A stretch of 64,000 nucleotides of DNA. Origin: JACMLD01 sp039919885 (GTDB lineage: Bacteria; Bacteroidota; Bacteroidia; Chitinophagales; Chitinophagaceae). Both the position numbers and the translations under genes were made by a program. The stretch lies in assembly GCA_039919885.1 (NCBI GenBank), contig JBDSEV010000057.1:1-64000 (forward strand), in the 5' to 3' direction. This document shows, piece after piece, positions 15,459-24,527 of this stretch (position 1 is its first letter; each line of letters opens with the position of its first letter). Below the pieces are notes generated by a model. The model made no database searches, was not told where the DNA came from, and was given only the letters and a program-made list of their open reading frames with translations.

Positions 15459-16271
15459 ATGAAAATATTATTTTTTTGCCCCAGGTGGGGACAGGAAGCG
15501 CTTCCATGGAACGATTTTTTAGCGCAGGTGAAAAATGCAGGTTATGATGGCGTGGAGTGCGCACTGCCCGAAGGCGAAATAGCACAGGAACAGCTGCGCA
15601 ACGGACTACGGCAGCACCGCCTCCGTTTTATCGCCCAGCACTGGCAGACGGTCGTATATGATTTTGATGAACACCAGCAGCAATATGAGCAACGGCTGAA
15701 GCAGCAAGCCGCAGCAAAACCACAATTTATCAATTCGCAAACAGGCAAAGATTATTATTCGTTTGAACAAAATGCGCGGTTGATTGCCACGGCTGACCGT
15801 ATTGCACATGCAAGCGGTATACCCGTCGTACATGAAACGCACCGGGGAAAATTTAGTTTTGCCGCGCACGTGATGCAGGATTACCTGCACCGGTTGCCTT
15901 CGTTGAGAATTACCCTGGATATTTCGCATTGGTGTGCGGTAGCAGAAACGTTGCTGCATGATCAGCAAGCGGCAGTTGAAAAAGCGATCCTGCATACCGA
16001 TCACCTGCACGCCCGGATTGGGCATACCCAGGGACCGCAGGTGATAGATCCGCGCGCGCCGGAATACCAGGAAGCGATGGATTTTCATTTGCAATGCTGG
16101 GATAAAGTAATCGATCTGAAAAGGAACCGGGGCGATGATTTTTTTACCATCACACCAGAGTTCGGTGCGCCTCCCTATCTCCCCGTGTTCCCGTTCACGC
16201 AGCAGCCAATGGTTAACCAGTGGGAGATAAACTTATTCATGATGGACTTACTTAAAAAAAGGTACCCGTAA
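15459..16271 (+). CDS. Sugar phosphate isomerase/epimerase-like TIM-barrel protein
   Basis: This 270-residue protein belongs to the xylose isomerase-like / AP endonuclease 2 barrel family. Visible marks are CPRWGQE at the N-terminus, AGYDGVECALPEG, the metal-binding Glu in VVHETHRG, LDISHWC, HARIGHTQG and the final metal Glu in TPEFGAP. Members isomerise or epimerise sugars using a divalent metal in the cytosol. No signal peptide is seen. It is a single-gene unit with its own promoter. The exact sugar is unknown. Confidence 0.82.
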   Translation: MKILFFCPRWGQEALPWNDFLAQVKNAGYDGVECALPEGEIAQEQLRNGLRQHRLRFIAQHWQTVVYDFDEHQQQYEQRLKQQAAAKPQFINSQTGKDYYSFEQNARLIATADRIAHASGIPVVHETHRGKFSFAAHVMQDYLHRLPSLRITLDISHWCAVAETLLHDQQAAVEKAILHTDHLHARIGHTQGPQVIDPRAPEYQEAMDFHLQCWDKVIDLKRNRGDDFFTITPEFGAPPYLPVFPFTQQPMVNQWEINLFMMDLLKKRYP

Positions 16272-16418
16272 CGGACTGCGCTTGTTTTATTGTAAAAGCT
16301 TACATGCGCAACGGTGACCAATTAAGTCGGGGACCGGCACCAATACCCGCTGGCCAGCCAGCGCATGTCTGCCAAGTTATCCGCCGCATGCTTTATATTT
16401 ACTGAAACCACTGTTTAC

Positions 16419-17426
16419 GTGAACTATTCACTCTGGCGCCTTTTACAGCCTTTTGTTATACTGCATGGTATTATTGCGGCAGGAATAGCCGGCTATATGC
16501 TCATTGAAGATTTTTCATTTGTAGAAGCGGTGTACATGACCACTATCAGTGTCACCACGGCCGGCTTTACGGAAGTGCACACCCTCAGTTCGGCCGGGCG
16601 CATGTTTACCGTGTTGCTGCTTATCACCAGCTGGGCCTCATTTGCGTTTGCGCTTACCCGCATCACCCAATATATTATCAGCGGAGAAATCAATAAATAT
16701 TTTAAATACCGGAAGCTTATGGGTGCTATTGATAAAATGAATGGCCATGTTATCGTTTGCGGTTATGGCCGAAACGGCCGCCAGGCAGCGAAAACATTAA
16801 AAGAGCATGGAGAGCCTTTTGTGGTAATTGAACGCGACGAAGCCCTGATAGAAAAGAATCTCGCGGAAGATCCCGGTCTTATTTACCTGCATGGCGATGG
16901 CACAGATGACGATGTGTTGAGAAGAGCAGGTATTGACCGCGCAAAGGCGCTGATATCAGCTTTACCTACCGATGCGGACAATGTTTTTATTGTGCTGTCA
17001 GCCAGGTCGATGAACGCCGCTATGCAGATCATCAGCCGCGCAGCCAGTGGGAATTCAATTGCCAAGCTCAAAAAAGCAGGGGCCGACAGCGTGATCATGC
17101 CCGACCGGATCGGCGGTACCCACATGGCTACCCTTGTTACCAAGCCGGATGTGATTGAATTCATCGACTATCTTTCCGGGGAAGAAGGAGAAAGCATCAA
17201 TATGGAATCTGTTCCCTGGTACCAGTTGCCCGATGAAATAAGAGACAAAACATTGCAAGAAATTATGTATTGGAAAATTACCGGCGTAAACTGTATCGGT
17301 ATAAAAAACAAAGATGGCAGATTTGTTATTAACCCGCCAGGAGATACTATTATTGAAGACGGGATGAAAGTGATTGTGCTGGGAACCCGTCAGCAGATAG
17401 AGGAGATGAAAGAAAATATCCGATAG
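16419..17426 (+). CDS. Potassium channel protein with RCK (TrkA-N/TrkA-C) domains
   Basis: I choose a GTG start at 16419 (VNYSLWRLLQPF); the upstream ATG at 16365 would add 18 residues that do not look coding. Two membrane helices (about 9-27 and 68-85) flank a pore loop with the filter TTAGF, where TVGY/TVGF is usual. A Rossmann RCK_N domain follows with HVIVCGYGRNGRQAAKTL, HGDGTDDDVL and an acidic nucleotide-binding residue in VVIERDE. A TrkA_C domain ends the protein (GVNCIGIKNKDGRFVINPPG). It should form a ligand-gated K+ channel in the cytoplasmic membrane. It is convergent with an FKBP gene across a strong hairpin. Confidence 0.88.
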   Translation: MNYSLWRLLQPFVILHGIIAAGIAGYMLIEDFSFVEAVYMTTISVTTAGFTEVHTLSSAGRMFTVLLLITSWASFAFALTRITQYIISGEINKYFKYRKLMGAIDKMNGHVIVCGYGRNGRQAAKTLKEHGEPFVVIERDEALIEKNLAEDPGLIYLHGDGTDDDVLRRAGIDRAKALISALPTDADNVFIVLSARSMNAAMQIISRAASGNSIAKLKKAGADSVIMPDRIGGTHMATLVTKPDVIEFIDYLSGEEGESINMESVPWYQLPDEIRDKTLQEIMYWKITGVNCIGIKNKDGRFVINPPGDTIIEDGMKVIVLGTRQQIEEMKENIR

Positions 17427-17452
17427 GCCGCAAGACCTTCAAAGGAGAAAAA

Positions 17453-17497
17453 AAGCCGGATGCACTACGTAACCTGGTTACTTCATACATCCGGCTT
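17453..17497. terminator. Bidirectional terminator hairpin
   Basis: AAGCCGGATG (17453-17462) pairs perfectly with CATCCGGCTT (17488-17497). Inside is a second palindrome, GTAACC-T-GGTTAC. It lies between the convergent K+ channel and FKBP genes. An A-tract on its left gives a T-tract for transcripts of the minus strand. Confidence 0.75.
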
Positions 17498-17534
17498 CAA
17501 AACGGTGGCATTGTTAAAGGCCCCGTTCAATATA

Positions 17535-18281
17535 TTATTTTATTATTTCCAACAATTCCACATCAAAAATTAAGGTAGAACCCGGTGTTATTTTAGGACC
17601 TGCTGCATTATCGCCGTAGGCAAGACCGGAAGGCAAAAACAATTTCCATTTACTGCCCACCGGCATCAATTGCAAGGCTTCTACCCATCCCTGGATAACG
17701 CCCGTTACGTTAAAATCAATCGGTTCTCCCCGGTCTACGGAACTGTCGAACACCGTGCCATCCAGAAGCGTGCCGTGGTAATGACATTTAACTTTATCGG
17801 AAGGCTGGGGCAATGGGCCAGTACCTTCTTTTATCACCTGGTACTGGAGACCGCTGGCAGTTGTGATTACCCCGGGTTTGGTCTTGTTCTCTGCGAGGAA
17901 AGCTTGCCCGGCCTGGTGGTTGGCTTCAATAATGCCCGAGTTTGCCTTACGGCTGGTTTCCGCCTTTTCGGCCTGCTTTTTCTGCAGGAAATTATTTACG
18001 CATCCCTGCATTTGTTCTTCTGTCAGCAGCGGTTTACCCGTTTGGATATCGTTGATTGCCCGGTTAAGCATCGTTGTATTAATACTGGTGATGCCCTGTT
18101 GTTTGTAGAAACTAGCAAGGCTCATCCCTATTGAATAACTGAGCGAGTCGTTCGGCGTTTTGAAGAAAGACGCTGCCTGTTTGGTCGCTGTTTTGGCAAT
18201 GGGTTTCTTTACTGTTTTGGTTTGTGCAGTTACGGAACCAAGCAGGCAGACCGCTGCAAATCCTGTAAATAGTTTTTTCAT
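17535..18281 (-). CDS. FKBP-type peptidyl-prolyl cis-trans isomerase, exported
   Basis: The 248-residue protein has a signal peptide (MKKLFTGFAAVCLLGSVTAQ), a basic linker, a helical FKBP_N dimerisation domain at about residues 43-130 (LSYSIGMSLASFYKQQGI, LLTEEQMQGCVNNFLQKKQ) and a complete FKBP_C domain from 145 to the end. The FKBP_C marks are SGLQYQVIKEGTGPLP, YHGTLLDGTVFDSS, GVIQGWVEALQLMPVG and GLAYGDNAAG. This is the Mip/FkpA architecture, which speeds folding of exported proteins in the periplasm. Confidence 0.95.
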   Translation of the reverse strand: MKKLFTGFAAVCLLGSVTAQTKTVKKPIAKTATKQAASFFKTPNDSLSYSIGMSLASFYKQQGITSINTTMLNRAINDIQTGKPLLTEEQMQGCVNNFLQKKQAEKAETSRKANSGIIEANHQAGQAFLAENKTKPGVITTASGLQYQVIKEGTGPLPQPSDKVKCHYHGTLLDGTVFDSSVDRGEPIDFNVTGVIQGWVEALQLMPVGSKWKLFLPSGLAYGDNAAGPKITPGSTLIFDVELLEIIK

Positions 18282-18377
18282 TGAAATTTAATTTGGCGCG
18301 AAATTATCAATTTTTTTTTAACAAAGTTTGATGTAAACGCTTGGATGGGCCAACTTATTCTGTTTTACCTTGCCACT

Positions 18378-18836
18378 ATGAATCAATTTAACATTTCGGT
18401 GGATGTTCGATGGGCCGATTTGGATCCCAACTTTCACTTGCGACACAGTGTTTACTACGATTATGGCGCCTATTGCCGCATCCAGTTCCTGGCAGCCTAC
18501 CACATCACGGCACAATTTATGCACCAGCACCATTTTGGACCCCTTCTTTTTCGGGAGGAATGTATTTTCAGGAAGGAAATTTTAATCACGGACAAGGTCT
18601 CCGTTGATGCGCAATTGTTGAAAGCGAGAAAGGATGGAAGTCGCTGGACAATGCAGCACCAGATTTTTAAGAATAATGAAATACTTGCAGCGGTTCTTAC
18701 GTTAGAGGGGGCCTGGCTGGATACCAGGTTAAGAAAGCTGACTGTACCGCCACCCGAAGTACAACAAGCATTTGAACTGGCACCCAAAACAGCAATGTTT
18801 GAATGGATGGAAGCGGGCAACAATACGGAATCCTGA
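18378..18836 (+). CDS. Acyl-CoA thioesterase (hot-dog fold, 4HBT family)
   Basis: The start at 18378 (MNQFNISVDVRWADLD) begins right before the first conserved strand; an earlier in-frame Met at 18345 adds eleven residues with no match. The block VRWADLDPNFHLRHSVYYDY is the YbgC-like signature, with the catalytic Asp in DLDP. The core FGPLLFREECIFRKEI and the later strands complete one hot-dog domain of about 130 residues. It should hydrolyse acyl-CoA or acyl-ACP thioesters in the cytosol. A near-consensus -7 box, TACCTTGC, lies shortly before the ATG. Confidence 0.85.
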   Translation: MNQFNISVDVRWADLDPNFHLRHSVYYDYGAYCRIQFLAAYHITAQFMHQHHFGPLLFREECIFRKEILITDKVSVDAQLLKARKDGSRWTMQHQIFKNNEILAAVLTLEGAWLDTRLRKLTVPPPEVQQAFELAPKTAMFEWMEAGNNTES

Positions 18837-18891
18837 TTTATACAGCTAGTTGAATACGATCAAAATAGTAGAAAAAATAAATACAAACACT

Positions 18892-19632
18892 ATGAAAAAG
18901 ATATTGATTGCCGGGTTGCTTTTTTCAGTGACCACTTGCGCATTTTCCCAGGACTCTTCCAAAAAGAAAACCTCTTTATTCGGCAAAGTCTCCAACGCTG
19001 TTAATTCAGCGAAAAGTGGCAAAGGGTTAAGCAACGAAGAAATTGTAAGTGGTCTCAAAGAAGCGCTTAGCCTCGGTGCTAAAAAAAGCGCCGACAAACT
19101 TTCGGCGGCGGATGGATTTTTCCGGGATGCGGCCGTAAAAGTTTTAATGCCACCGGAAGCACAGAAAATAGAAAAGGCATTGCGTAGCATTGGTGCCGGA
19201 AAACTGGTAGATGATGCCATCCTCAGTTTTAACCGCGCGGCGGAAGATGCTTCTAAATCGGCTGCACCTATTTTTGTTGATGCGGTAAAAAATATGAGTA
19301 TACAGGATGCGCTCGGCATATTGAAAGGTGCTGATACCTCAGCTACTTCTTATCTCAAAAAAGCAACCACTTCCAATCTTACTGCTGCATTTAAACCAAC
19401 CATAGATTCTTCGCTTGCCAAAGTGGGCGCTACCAAATACTGGTCGCTGGTGGTTGATAAATACAATAGTTTGCCAACCACATTTAATAAGGTGAATTCT
19501 GATTTACCTGCTTATGTGACACAAAAAGCGTTGAACGGCATATTCTTTTATGTAGCAGATGAAGAAAAGAAAATACGCAGTAATCCAGCGGCAAGGGTAA
19601 GTGATATTTTGAAAAAAGTATTTGGTAATTAG
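18892..19632 (+). CDS. DUF4197 exported protein
   Basis: The start at 18892 (MKKILIAGLLFSVTTCAFSQ) provides a good signal peptide; an upstream Met at 18850 would mask it. The mature protein of about 225 residues is helical, with the DUF4197 features GLSNEEIVSGLKEALSLGA, FVDAVKNMSIQDALGILKG and the ending KALNGIFFYVADEEKKIR. The function of the family is unknown; it is probably periplasmic. A strong terminator follows. Confidence 0.88.
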   Translation: MKKILIAGLLFSVTTCAFSQDSSKKKTSLFGKVSNAVNSAKSGKGLSNEEIVSGLKEALSLGAKKSADKLSAADGFFRDAAVKVLMPPEAQKIEKALRSIGAGKLVDDAILSFNRAAEDASKSAAPIFVDAVKNMSIQDALGILKGADTSATSYLKKATTSNLTAAFKPTIDSSLAKVGATKYWSLVVDKYNSLPTTFNKVNSDLPAYVTQKALNGIFFYVADEEKKIRSNPAARVSDILKKVFGN

Positions 19633-19693
19633 TGGTCGCCTGGTGATAGGCGAGCGTGATCCAGCGGTTACAAGAAATTAGTTATAGTTGAAT

Positions 19694-19728
19694 AAAAATG
19701 CGTGGTCATAAAAAGGCCACGCATTTTT
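19694..19728. terminator. Bidirectional intrinsic terminator
   Basis: AAAAATGCGTGG (19694-19705) and CCACGCATTTTT (19717-19728) form a perfect 12-bp stem whose ends supply a T-run on both strands. It serves the convergent DUF4197 and thioredoxin-like genes. Confidence 0.85.
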
Positions 19729-19745
19729 ATTGATTGTTGATGTAA

Positions 19746-20645
19746 TTATTGAAGGATGGCCAGCATTTTTGCAGCATGGGCATTTCCTGGGTCCAGTAAA
19801 AGCACCTTGTTATAATTTACCCGGGCAGCCGCCTTGTTATTTCGGCGGATGTACATTTCGCCCAGGCTATCGTATACATTGGCATTTTTTGGATACAACG
19901 CCGCGTTGAAGTCGAACGCCAGCCACGCCTTATCCATATTGCCTGCAGCCATCCATACATAGCCCAGGGAGTTAAGTTCTGCACTGTTTCGGGAAAGGTT
20001 TTTCAATATTGATATTATTGCGCCACTATCTTGCTTAATGACTGCAAGTTGTTTACTAGCGGTGAGGTTCAGGAGGTAGGTTGCCGCCTCGTAACTGGGT
20101 TCATATTGCTGTCCTGTTAATATCAGCAGCAGATCGCGCTCAAGCGATATAACGGGCACCTCCACAATACGGTTCATTTCTTTTTTGCCGTCATACACTA
20201 TCAACGTTGGTACCCGGTGTATGGCCTTGTCCTTTTCTTCATGACCAGGGCTTTGTTTGTAAACGCTGTCACGGTTGTCTAACATGACCATTGTAAGCTG
20301 CGATGCGCGCACACCGCTATATTCCAGTAACTTAAAGATGCGTGGTATTTCTCTTTTACTATCTCCGCACCAGGTCCCCATAAATATTTCAAATTTTTTA
20401 TCTTTTACAAGGAGCTTAAATTTATCGGCGGTCGCTGAATCGATTTTGTACAAATCTTTGTTTTTGTTGAACCATTCATTATAGGGGGCTTGCTGCAGAT
20501 CTTTTGCGGTATGAATTCCCAACAAGACAGGATTGCCCGCGGCGTCGTTATAAACAGAACGCATCTGCATATTCCTTTCCAGCGAAGTCTTCCTGTTACA
20601 GGAATAACATAAGAGTGCCAATGCGGCTATGCTAAAAAATTTCAT
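19746..20645 (-). CDS. Thioredoxin-fold lipoprotein with C-terminal TPR
   Basis: The start at 20645 (MKFFSIAALALLCYSCN) gives a lipoprotein signal with Cys16 as the likely lipidated residue. Residues 70-190 form a thioredoxin-like domain (FEIFMGTWCGDSKREIPRI, then HRVPTLIVYDGKKE with the cis-Pro). The active-site motif is CGDS, so the second Cys of CxxC is replaced by Ser. The last 90 residues are TPR helices (LNSLGYVWMAAGNMDKAW, VYDSLGEMYIRRNNKAAAR). The motif suggests binding of, or isomerase-type exchange with, a partner rather than net dithiol reduction. The role is otherwise unknown. Confidence 0.8.
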   Translation of the reverse strand: MKFFSIAALALLCYSCNRKTSLERNMQMRSVYNDAAGNPVLLGIHTAKDLQQAPYNEWFNKNKDLYKIDSATADKFKLLVKDKKFEIFMGTWCGDSKREIPRIFKLLEYSGVRASQLTMVMLDNRDSVYKQSPGHEEKDKAIHRVPTLIVYDGKKEMNRIVEVPVISLERDLLLILTGQQYEPSYEAATYLLNLTASKQLAVIKQDSGAIISILKNLSRNSAELNSLGYVWMAAGNMDKAWLAFDFNAALYPKNANVYDSLGEMYIRRNNKAAARVNYNKVLLLDPGNAHAAKMLAILQ

Positions 20646-20735
20646 ATAAACCATTTTATTATTGAAGCAATAGGTTGACTGCACAGGCAGGCAACCCTGA
20701 TAAAATACGGTGATACAATAAAGCGGATAATTATT

Positions 20736-21092
20736 TTAAGACCGGAAGATGGGTGGGCGAAAAACTTTTTTCCCAAAGGCGAGACTGAGCGCTTCGTTGC
20801 GCGGGAAAGGCCTGGGTGTATAAAAAAAACTTTGGTGGGGGCGCAGGTCTAGCCACTGCGATGAATGAAAAAGCTCGTCCGACTGCTGGTGAACTGCAGT
20901 ATGCCCGATGGCCTGGGTCTTATCAGTATTTGCTGTACCAGTTGCTGAATATAATTGCTTTTCGCAGTCACAACTAAGCGTTTTACTCTCATGGTAAGCA
21001 GCTGCAGTACAAAAACAAAAATTTATCACCTTGCCGAATTGGGCAAGAAAAAAAATAACCATGCAACAGGTGGCAATTTGTTTGATGAACAT
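20736..21092 (-). CDS. Small Cys-rich exported hypothetical protein
   Basis: The 118 residues start with a hydrophobic, signal-like segment (MFIKQIATCCMVIFFLAQFG). Then come VINFCFCTAAAYHESKTLSCDCEKQLYS, a His/Gln-rich middle (HTAVHQQSDELFHSSQW) and a basic tail. From memory this pattern, CDCEK then His, resembles the small secreted proteins near metal-transport genes in Chitinophagaceae, but I cannot name a family. The gene is 90 bp upstream of the thioredoxin-like gene on the same strand. Coding status is uncertain. Confidence 0.42.
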   Translation of the reverse strand: MFIKQIATCCMVIFFLAQFGKVINFCFCTAAAYHESKTLSCDCEKQLYSATGTANTDKTQAIGHTAVHQQSDELFHSSQWLDLRPHQSFFYTPRPFPRNEALSLAFGKKVFRPPIFRS

Positions 21093-21183
21093 GCTTTCGT
21101 AAAATTAGAATATTTTTTGACAGCATTGATTCCCAAATTGAATTTTGCTGAATACAACGCTTTACAGATTTTTGTGCACTGCT

Positions 21184-22470
21184 ATGATCAATAAAACAAT
21201 CACTGCTTACAAAGACGCATATGCCGGCCTGTCCCGCGATACCTGGCTTTTGTCGGTAGTGATGCTAATCAACCGCAGCGGCACCATGGTATTGCCGTTT
21301 ATGAGCCTTTACCTTACGGGCGACAAGATGGGATACAGCATCGGCAAAGCTGGCTTTGTATATGGATTGTTTGGCGCAGGTGCATTTGCCGGCGCCTGGT
21401 TAGGCGGAAAGCTGACAGACAGAATTGGATTTTATCCTGTGCAGTTGATTACTTTAGTAGGGGGCGGGTTGTTTTTTATATTGCTGGGTCAGATGAAAAG
21501 TTTTCCTGCCATCTGCGTGGTGTCATTCATATTAAGTTTTATCAATGAAGCTTTTCGCCCAGCCAATTCAACGGCCATTGCTTTTTACAGTAAGGAGGCC
21601 AACAGAACGCGGTCATATTCCTTAAACAGGCTGGCGGTGAACATGGGTTGGGCCATTGGTAGCGCGGTTGGCGGGCTCATCGCTCAATATAGTTATGAAT
21701 TGTTGTTCTGGGTAGATGGCATTACCAATATTGGTGCCGCCATAATGATGCTGGTATTTGTAAAACCAATCGATTATAAGCCTGTTCCGCATATTAAAAC
21801 AGCTGCCAATGCGAAAGATACTGCCCTACATGATACGGTCTATATGTGGTTCATTGTGCTCGCTGCGCTTTTCGCAGCATGCTTTTTTCAACTTTTCACC
21901 AATTGTACCATTTATTATAAACTGAACCTTCATTTTACCGAATCTTTTATAGGGTTGCTGATGGCGACCAATGGCATCATCATCGTTGTAATAGAAATGG
22001 TAGTTGTGTATAAGCTGGAGGGAAGGCAGAAAAATACCGTGTACATTATCATGGGTACACTGCTGATGGCAGTTGCTTACTCTATGCTGAACCTGTTTAT
22101 GATGACCGTGTTAATGGCGTTCGTGATGATAATTGTTATCACTTTTGCAGAGATTCTTGCCATGCCATTTATGAACAGTTACTGGATTGGGCGGAGCAAA
22201 CCGCACACGAGGGGGCAGTATGCTGCGTTATATACCATGGCGTGGTCGGCTGCACAAACTTTCGGCCCCATGGGCGGTGCGCAGGTAGCAGAACAGCTTG
22301 GCTTTAACTGGCTGTGGTGGATAATAAGCGGACTTACACTTTTGGTGGCCATTGGCTTTATGCGGCTGCACCGGTTTACAGCCAGGCGTGAAGCAGTTAT
22401 AATAATTAGCCCAAAGGATTTGGACGCCAATGCCGCGTTATTGGCAGCGGCGGATGAGCCAATTTTATAA
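21184..22470 (+). CDS. MFS transporter (multidrug-efflux type)
   Basis: The start at 21184 (MINKTITAYKDAYAGLS) is preferred to an upstream Met at 21145. The 428-residue protein has about twelve hydrophobic helices. The MFS loop 2-3 signature appears as GAWLGGKLTDRIGFYPVQ, and the motif RTRSYSLNRLAVNMGWAIG in the central region is typical of the MdtH/YceL-type drug exporters. Residues 215-230 form the cytosolic loop between the two halves. The substrate is unknown. It converges on the ABC-F gene. Confidence 0.88.
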   Translation: MINKTITAYKDAYAGLSRDTWLLSVVMLINRSGTMVLPFMSLYLTGDKMGYSIGKAGFVYGLFGAGAFAGAWLGGKLTDRIGFYPVQLITLVGGGLFFILLGQMKSFPAICVVSFILSFINEAFRPANSTAIAFYSKEANRTRSYSLNRLAVNMGWAIGSAVGGLIAQYSYELLFWVDGITNIGAAIMMLVFVKPIDYKPVPHIKTAANAKDTALHDTVYMWFIVLAALFAACFFQLFTNCTIYYKLNLHFTESFIGLLMATNGIIIVVIEMVVVYKLEGRQKNTVYIIMGTLLMAVAYSMLNLFMMTVLMAFVMIIVITFAEILAMPFMNSYWIGRSKPHTRGQYAALYTMAWSAAQTFGPMGGAQVAEQLGFNWLWWIISGLTLLVAIGFMRLHRFTARREAVIIISPKDLDANAALLAAADEPIL

Positions 22471-22555
22471 ATACGCCGCCCTGGTAAACTAATTTCAGCA
22501 GTCGGAAAAGTTGTCTGGGCATCCCTCGCAACGGGGCCACCGGCATACAAAACGA

Positions 22556-24454
22556 TTAAGCAAACTCACTTAGCTCCAGCCATTTCAATTCTTTTTCATC
22601 CAATTGACGGGTTACTTCGCCGATGCGTTGCGACAATTTCTGCAGTTCTTCAAACGCGGCGTTTCCGCTGTTGAGTTTTTCAGTGATGTTTTCTTTTTCA
22701 CGGCTGAGATCTGCCATTTCCTTTTCCAGTAAATCAAACGCCTGCTTTTCTTTAAATGATAATTTCTTTTTTTCACCTGGCGGCGGTGGAGGGGTAGTGG
22801 TGTTAATTATTTTTTCCTGTTTATCGTCTGACATTTTTGTACCCGCATCCGTCAATTTTTCATTGTCTTTCAGTGCAAGGCGATATTGCGAATAGTTGCC
22901 CGGAAAATCGCGAATGTCTCCATCTCCCTGGAACACAAATAGATGATCCACCAGACGGTCCATAAAATACCTGTCGTGCGATACGATAATAATGCAACCC
23001 TGGTAATCGCTCAGGAAATTTTCCAGCACGCCAAGCGTTTGCAGATCCAGGTCGTTGGTAGGTTCATCCAGTATCAGGAAATTTGGATTGCGGAAAAGGA
23101 TGGAAAGTAAATGCAATCTTCTTTTTTCGCCACCACTTAACCTGGACACGTACGTATATTGCTGGTCGGGCGTAAATAAAAATAATTGTAAAAATTGTGC
23201 GGCACTCAGTGAGCTGCCGTCGGCCAACGGAAAATGTTCTGCAATGTCTTTAACAAATTCGATAACGCGTTTGTCGTCTTTTATTTCCAGGCCCTGCTGC
23301 GCATAGTTGCCAAAAACAACGGTATCGCCAATATTTATCTTGCCACTGTCGGGCGGCTCCAATCCTTGTAAAATATTCAAAAAAGTAGATTTTCCCGCAC
23401 CGTTTTTACCTACTACGCCGATGCGGTCGCCTTTTTTAAACGTATAGTCAAACCCCTTCAGGATAACTTTATCGCCATAACTTTTGTATACTTTTTTTAA
23501 CTCTGCTACCTTGCCACCTAGTCTTGTCATCTTTACCTGCAACTGCACGCGTTCATCTTCAATTTTTTGTTTGGCCTTCGCCTCTACCACATAAAAATTA
23601 TCCTGGCGGCTTTTGCTTTTGGTTGTCCTGGCTTTGGGCTGCTTGCGCATCCATTCCAGTTCTTTGCGGAAAAGATTTTTTGCCTTGTCAATACTGGCGG
23701 ATTCGCTTTCTATGCGGGCCGCTTTCTTCTCCATAAAATTCTCATAATCGCCTTTGTATACGTAAAGGCTATCGCCATCAATTTCCAGTATTTCATTACA
23801 GACGGAGTCAAGAAAATAACGGTCGTGGGTAACCATCAGGAGGGTCACTTTTTCCTGGTTAAGATAATGTTCCAGCCACTCCACCATTTCAACGTCCAGG
23901 TGGTTGGTGGGCTCATCCATAATCAATAAAACATGCTTGTGTTCAAAGCCGATATCAATCAGCGTTTTGGCAAGTGCTACTCTTTTACGCTGGCCACCGC
24001 TGAGCGAACCGGCAAGTTGGTTGAGGTGATGTATCTTTAGTTTGCCCAGTATCTGTTTTACTTTGGTATCAAAATCCCATGCATTTAGCTCATCTACCAA
24101 CACAATGGCCTCACCAATTCTGTCTGCATCTTCTGCATCGCTGGCCGCTTCAAATTCTTTAATCGCATTGATAACGGGGTGGTCGTGGTTGAAGATATTA
24201 TCCAGGATAGACTTGGTTTCCAGGAATTTCGGATCCTGCTCAAACAGGGCCACCGTTACATCTTTGTGTACCCATACTTTGCCGCTTTCGGCCGTCTCCG
24301 TACCAGAGATAATTTTCAGCAAAGTAGATTTGCCACTGCCGTTTTTGGCCACCAGCGCTATCTTATCGCCTTCCTCAATATGAAATGAAATGTTGTTAAA
24401 CAACGGCTTAATGCCATAACTTTTACTCAATCCTTCTACAGAAACATAATGCAT
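22556..24454 (-). CDS. ABC-F family ATPase (Uup-like)
   Basis: The start at 24454 (MHYVSVEGLSKSYG) is the normal family start; a longer frame adds 27 unmatched residues. There are two complete ABC domains without membrane segments: Walker A NGSGKSTLL, signature LSGGQRKRVALAKTL and MDEPTNHLD in the first; NGAGKSTFL, LSGGEKRRLHLLSIL and LDEPTNDLD in the second. A charged linker lies between them (about 240-315). The C-terminal 80 residues after a PPPPP stretch form a coiled coil (EKEMADLSREKENITEKL), as in Uup. ABC-F proteins act on the ribosome; Uup also affects DNA junctions. A perfect -7 box almost touches the ATG. Confidence 0.93.
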   Translation of the reverse strand: MHYVSVEGLSKSYGIKPLFNNISFHIEEGDKIALVAKNGSGKSTLLKIISGTETAESGKVWVHKDVTVALFEQDPKFLETKSILDNIFNHDHPVINAIKEFEAASDAEDADRIGEAIVLVDELNAWDFDTKVKQILGKLKIHHLNQLAGSLSGGQRKRVALAKTLIDIGFEHKHVLLIMDEPTNHLDVEMVEWLEHYLNQEKVTLLMVTHDRYFLDSVCNEILEIDGDSLYVYKGDYENFMEKKAARIESESASIDKAKNLFRKELEWMRKQPKARTTKSKSRQDNFYVVEAKAKQKIEDERVQLQVKMTRLGGKVAELKKVYKSYGDKVILKGFDYTFKKGDRIGVVGKNGAGKSTFLNILQGLEPPDSGKINIGDTVVFGNYAQQGLEIKDDKRVIEFVKDIAEHFPLADGSSLSAAQFLQLFLFTPDQQYTYVSRLSGGEKRRLHLLSILFRNPNFLILDEPTNDLDLQTLGVLENFLSDYQGCIIIVSHDRYFMDRLVDHLFVFQGDGDIRDFPGNYSQYRLALKDNEKLTDAGTKMSDDKQEKIINTTTPPPPPGEKKKLSFKEKQAFDLLEKEMADLSREKENITEKLNSGNAAFEELQKLSQRIGEVTRQLDEKELKWLELSEFA

Positions 24455-24458
24455 GCGG

Positions 24459-24466
24459 CAAAGATA
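24459..24466 (-). promoter_or_regulatory. Sigma -7 box placed for a leaderless ABC-F transcript
   Basis: On the minus strand the box reads TATCTTTG, a perfect TAnnTTTG. Only 4 bp separate it from the ATG at 24454, so the transcript should begin at or within a few bases of the start codon. No good -33 TTG is seen. Confidence 0.5.
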
Positions 24467-24527
24467 AGCCCTCCGTTTCAATGATTGGCAGGAAGTGAAA
24501 AAGCAGCAAGCAGTGCCTACGAAAGTG

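Noticed and set aside
17670..18134. 154-residue frame on the plus strand inside the FKBP gene.
   Set aside because: It is antisense to an unambiguous FKBP isomerase and has no domain of its own.
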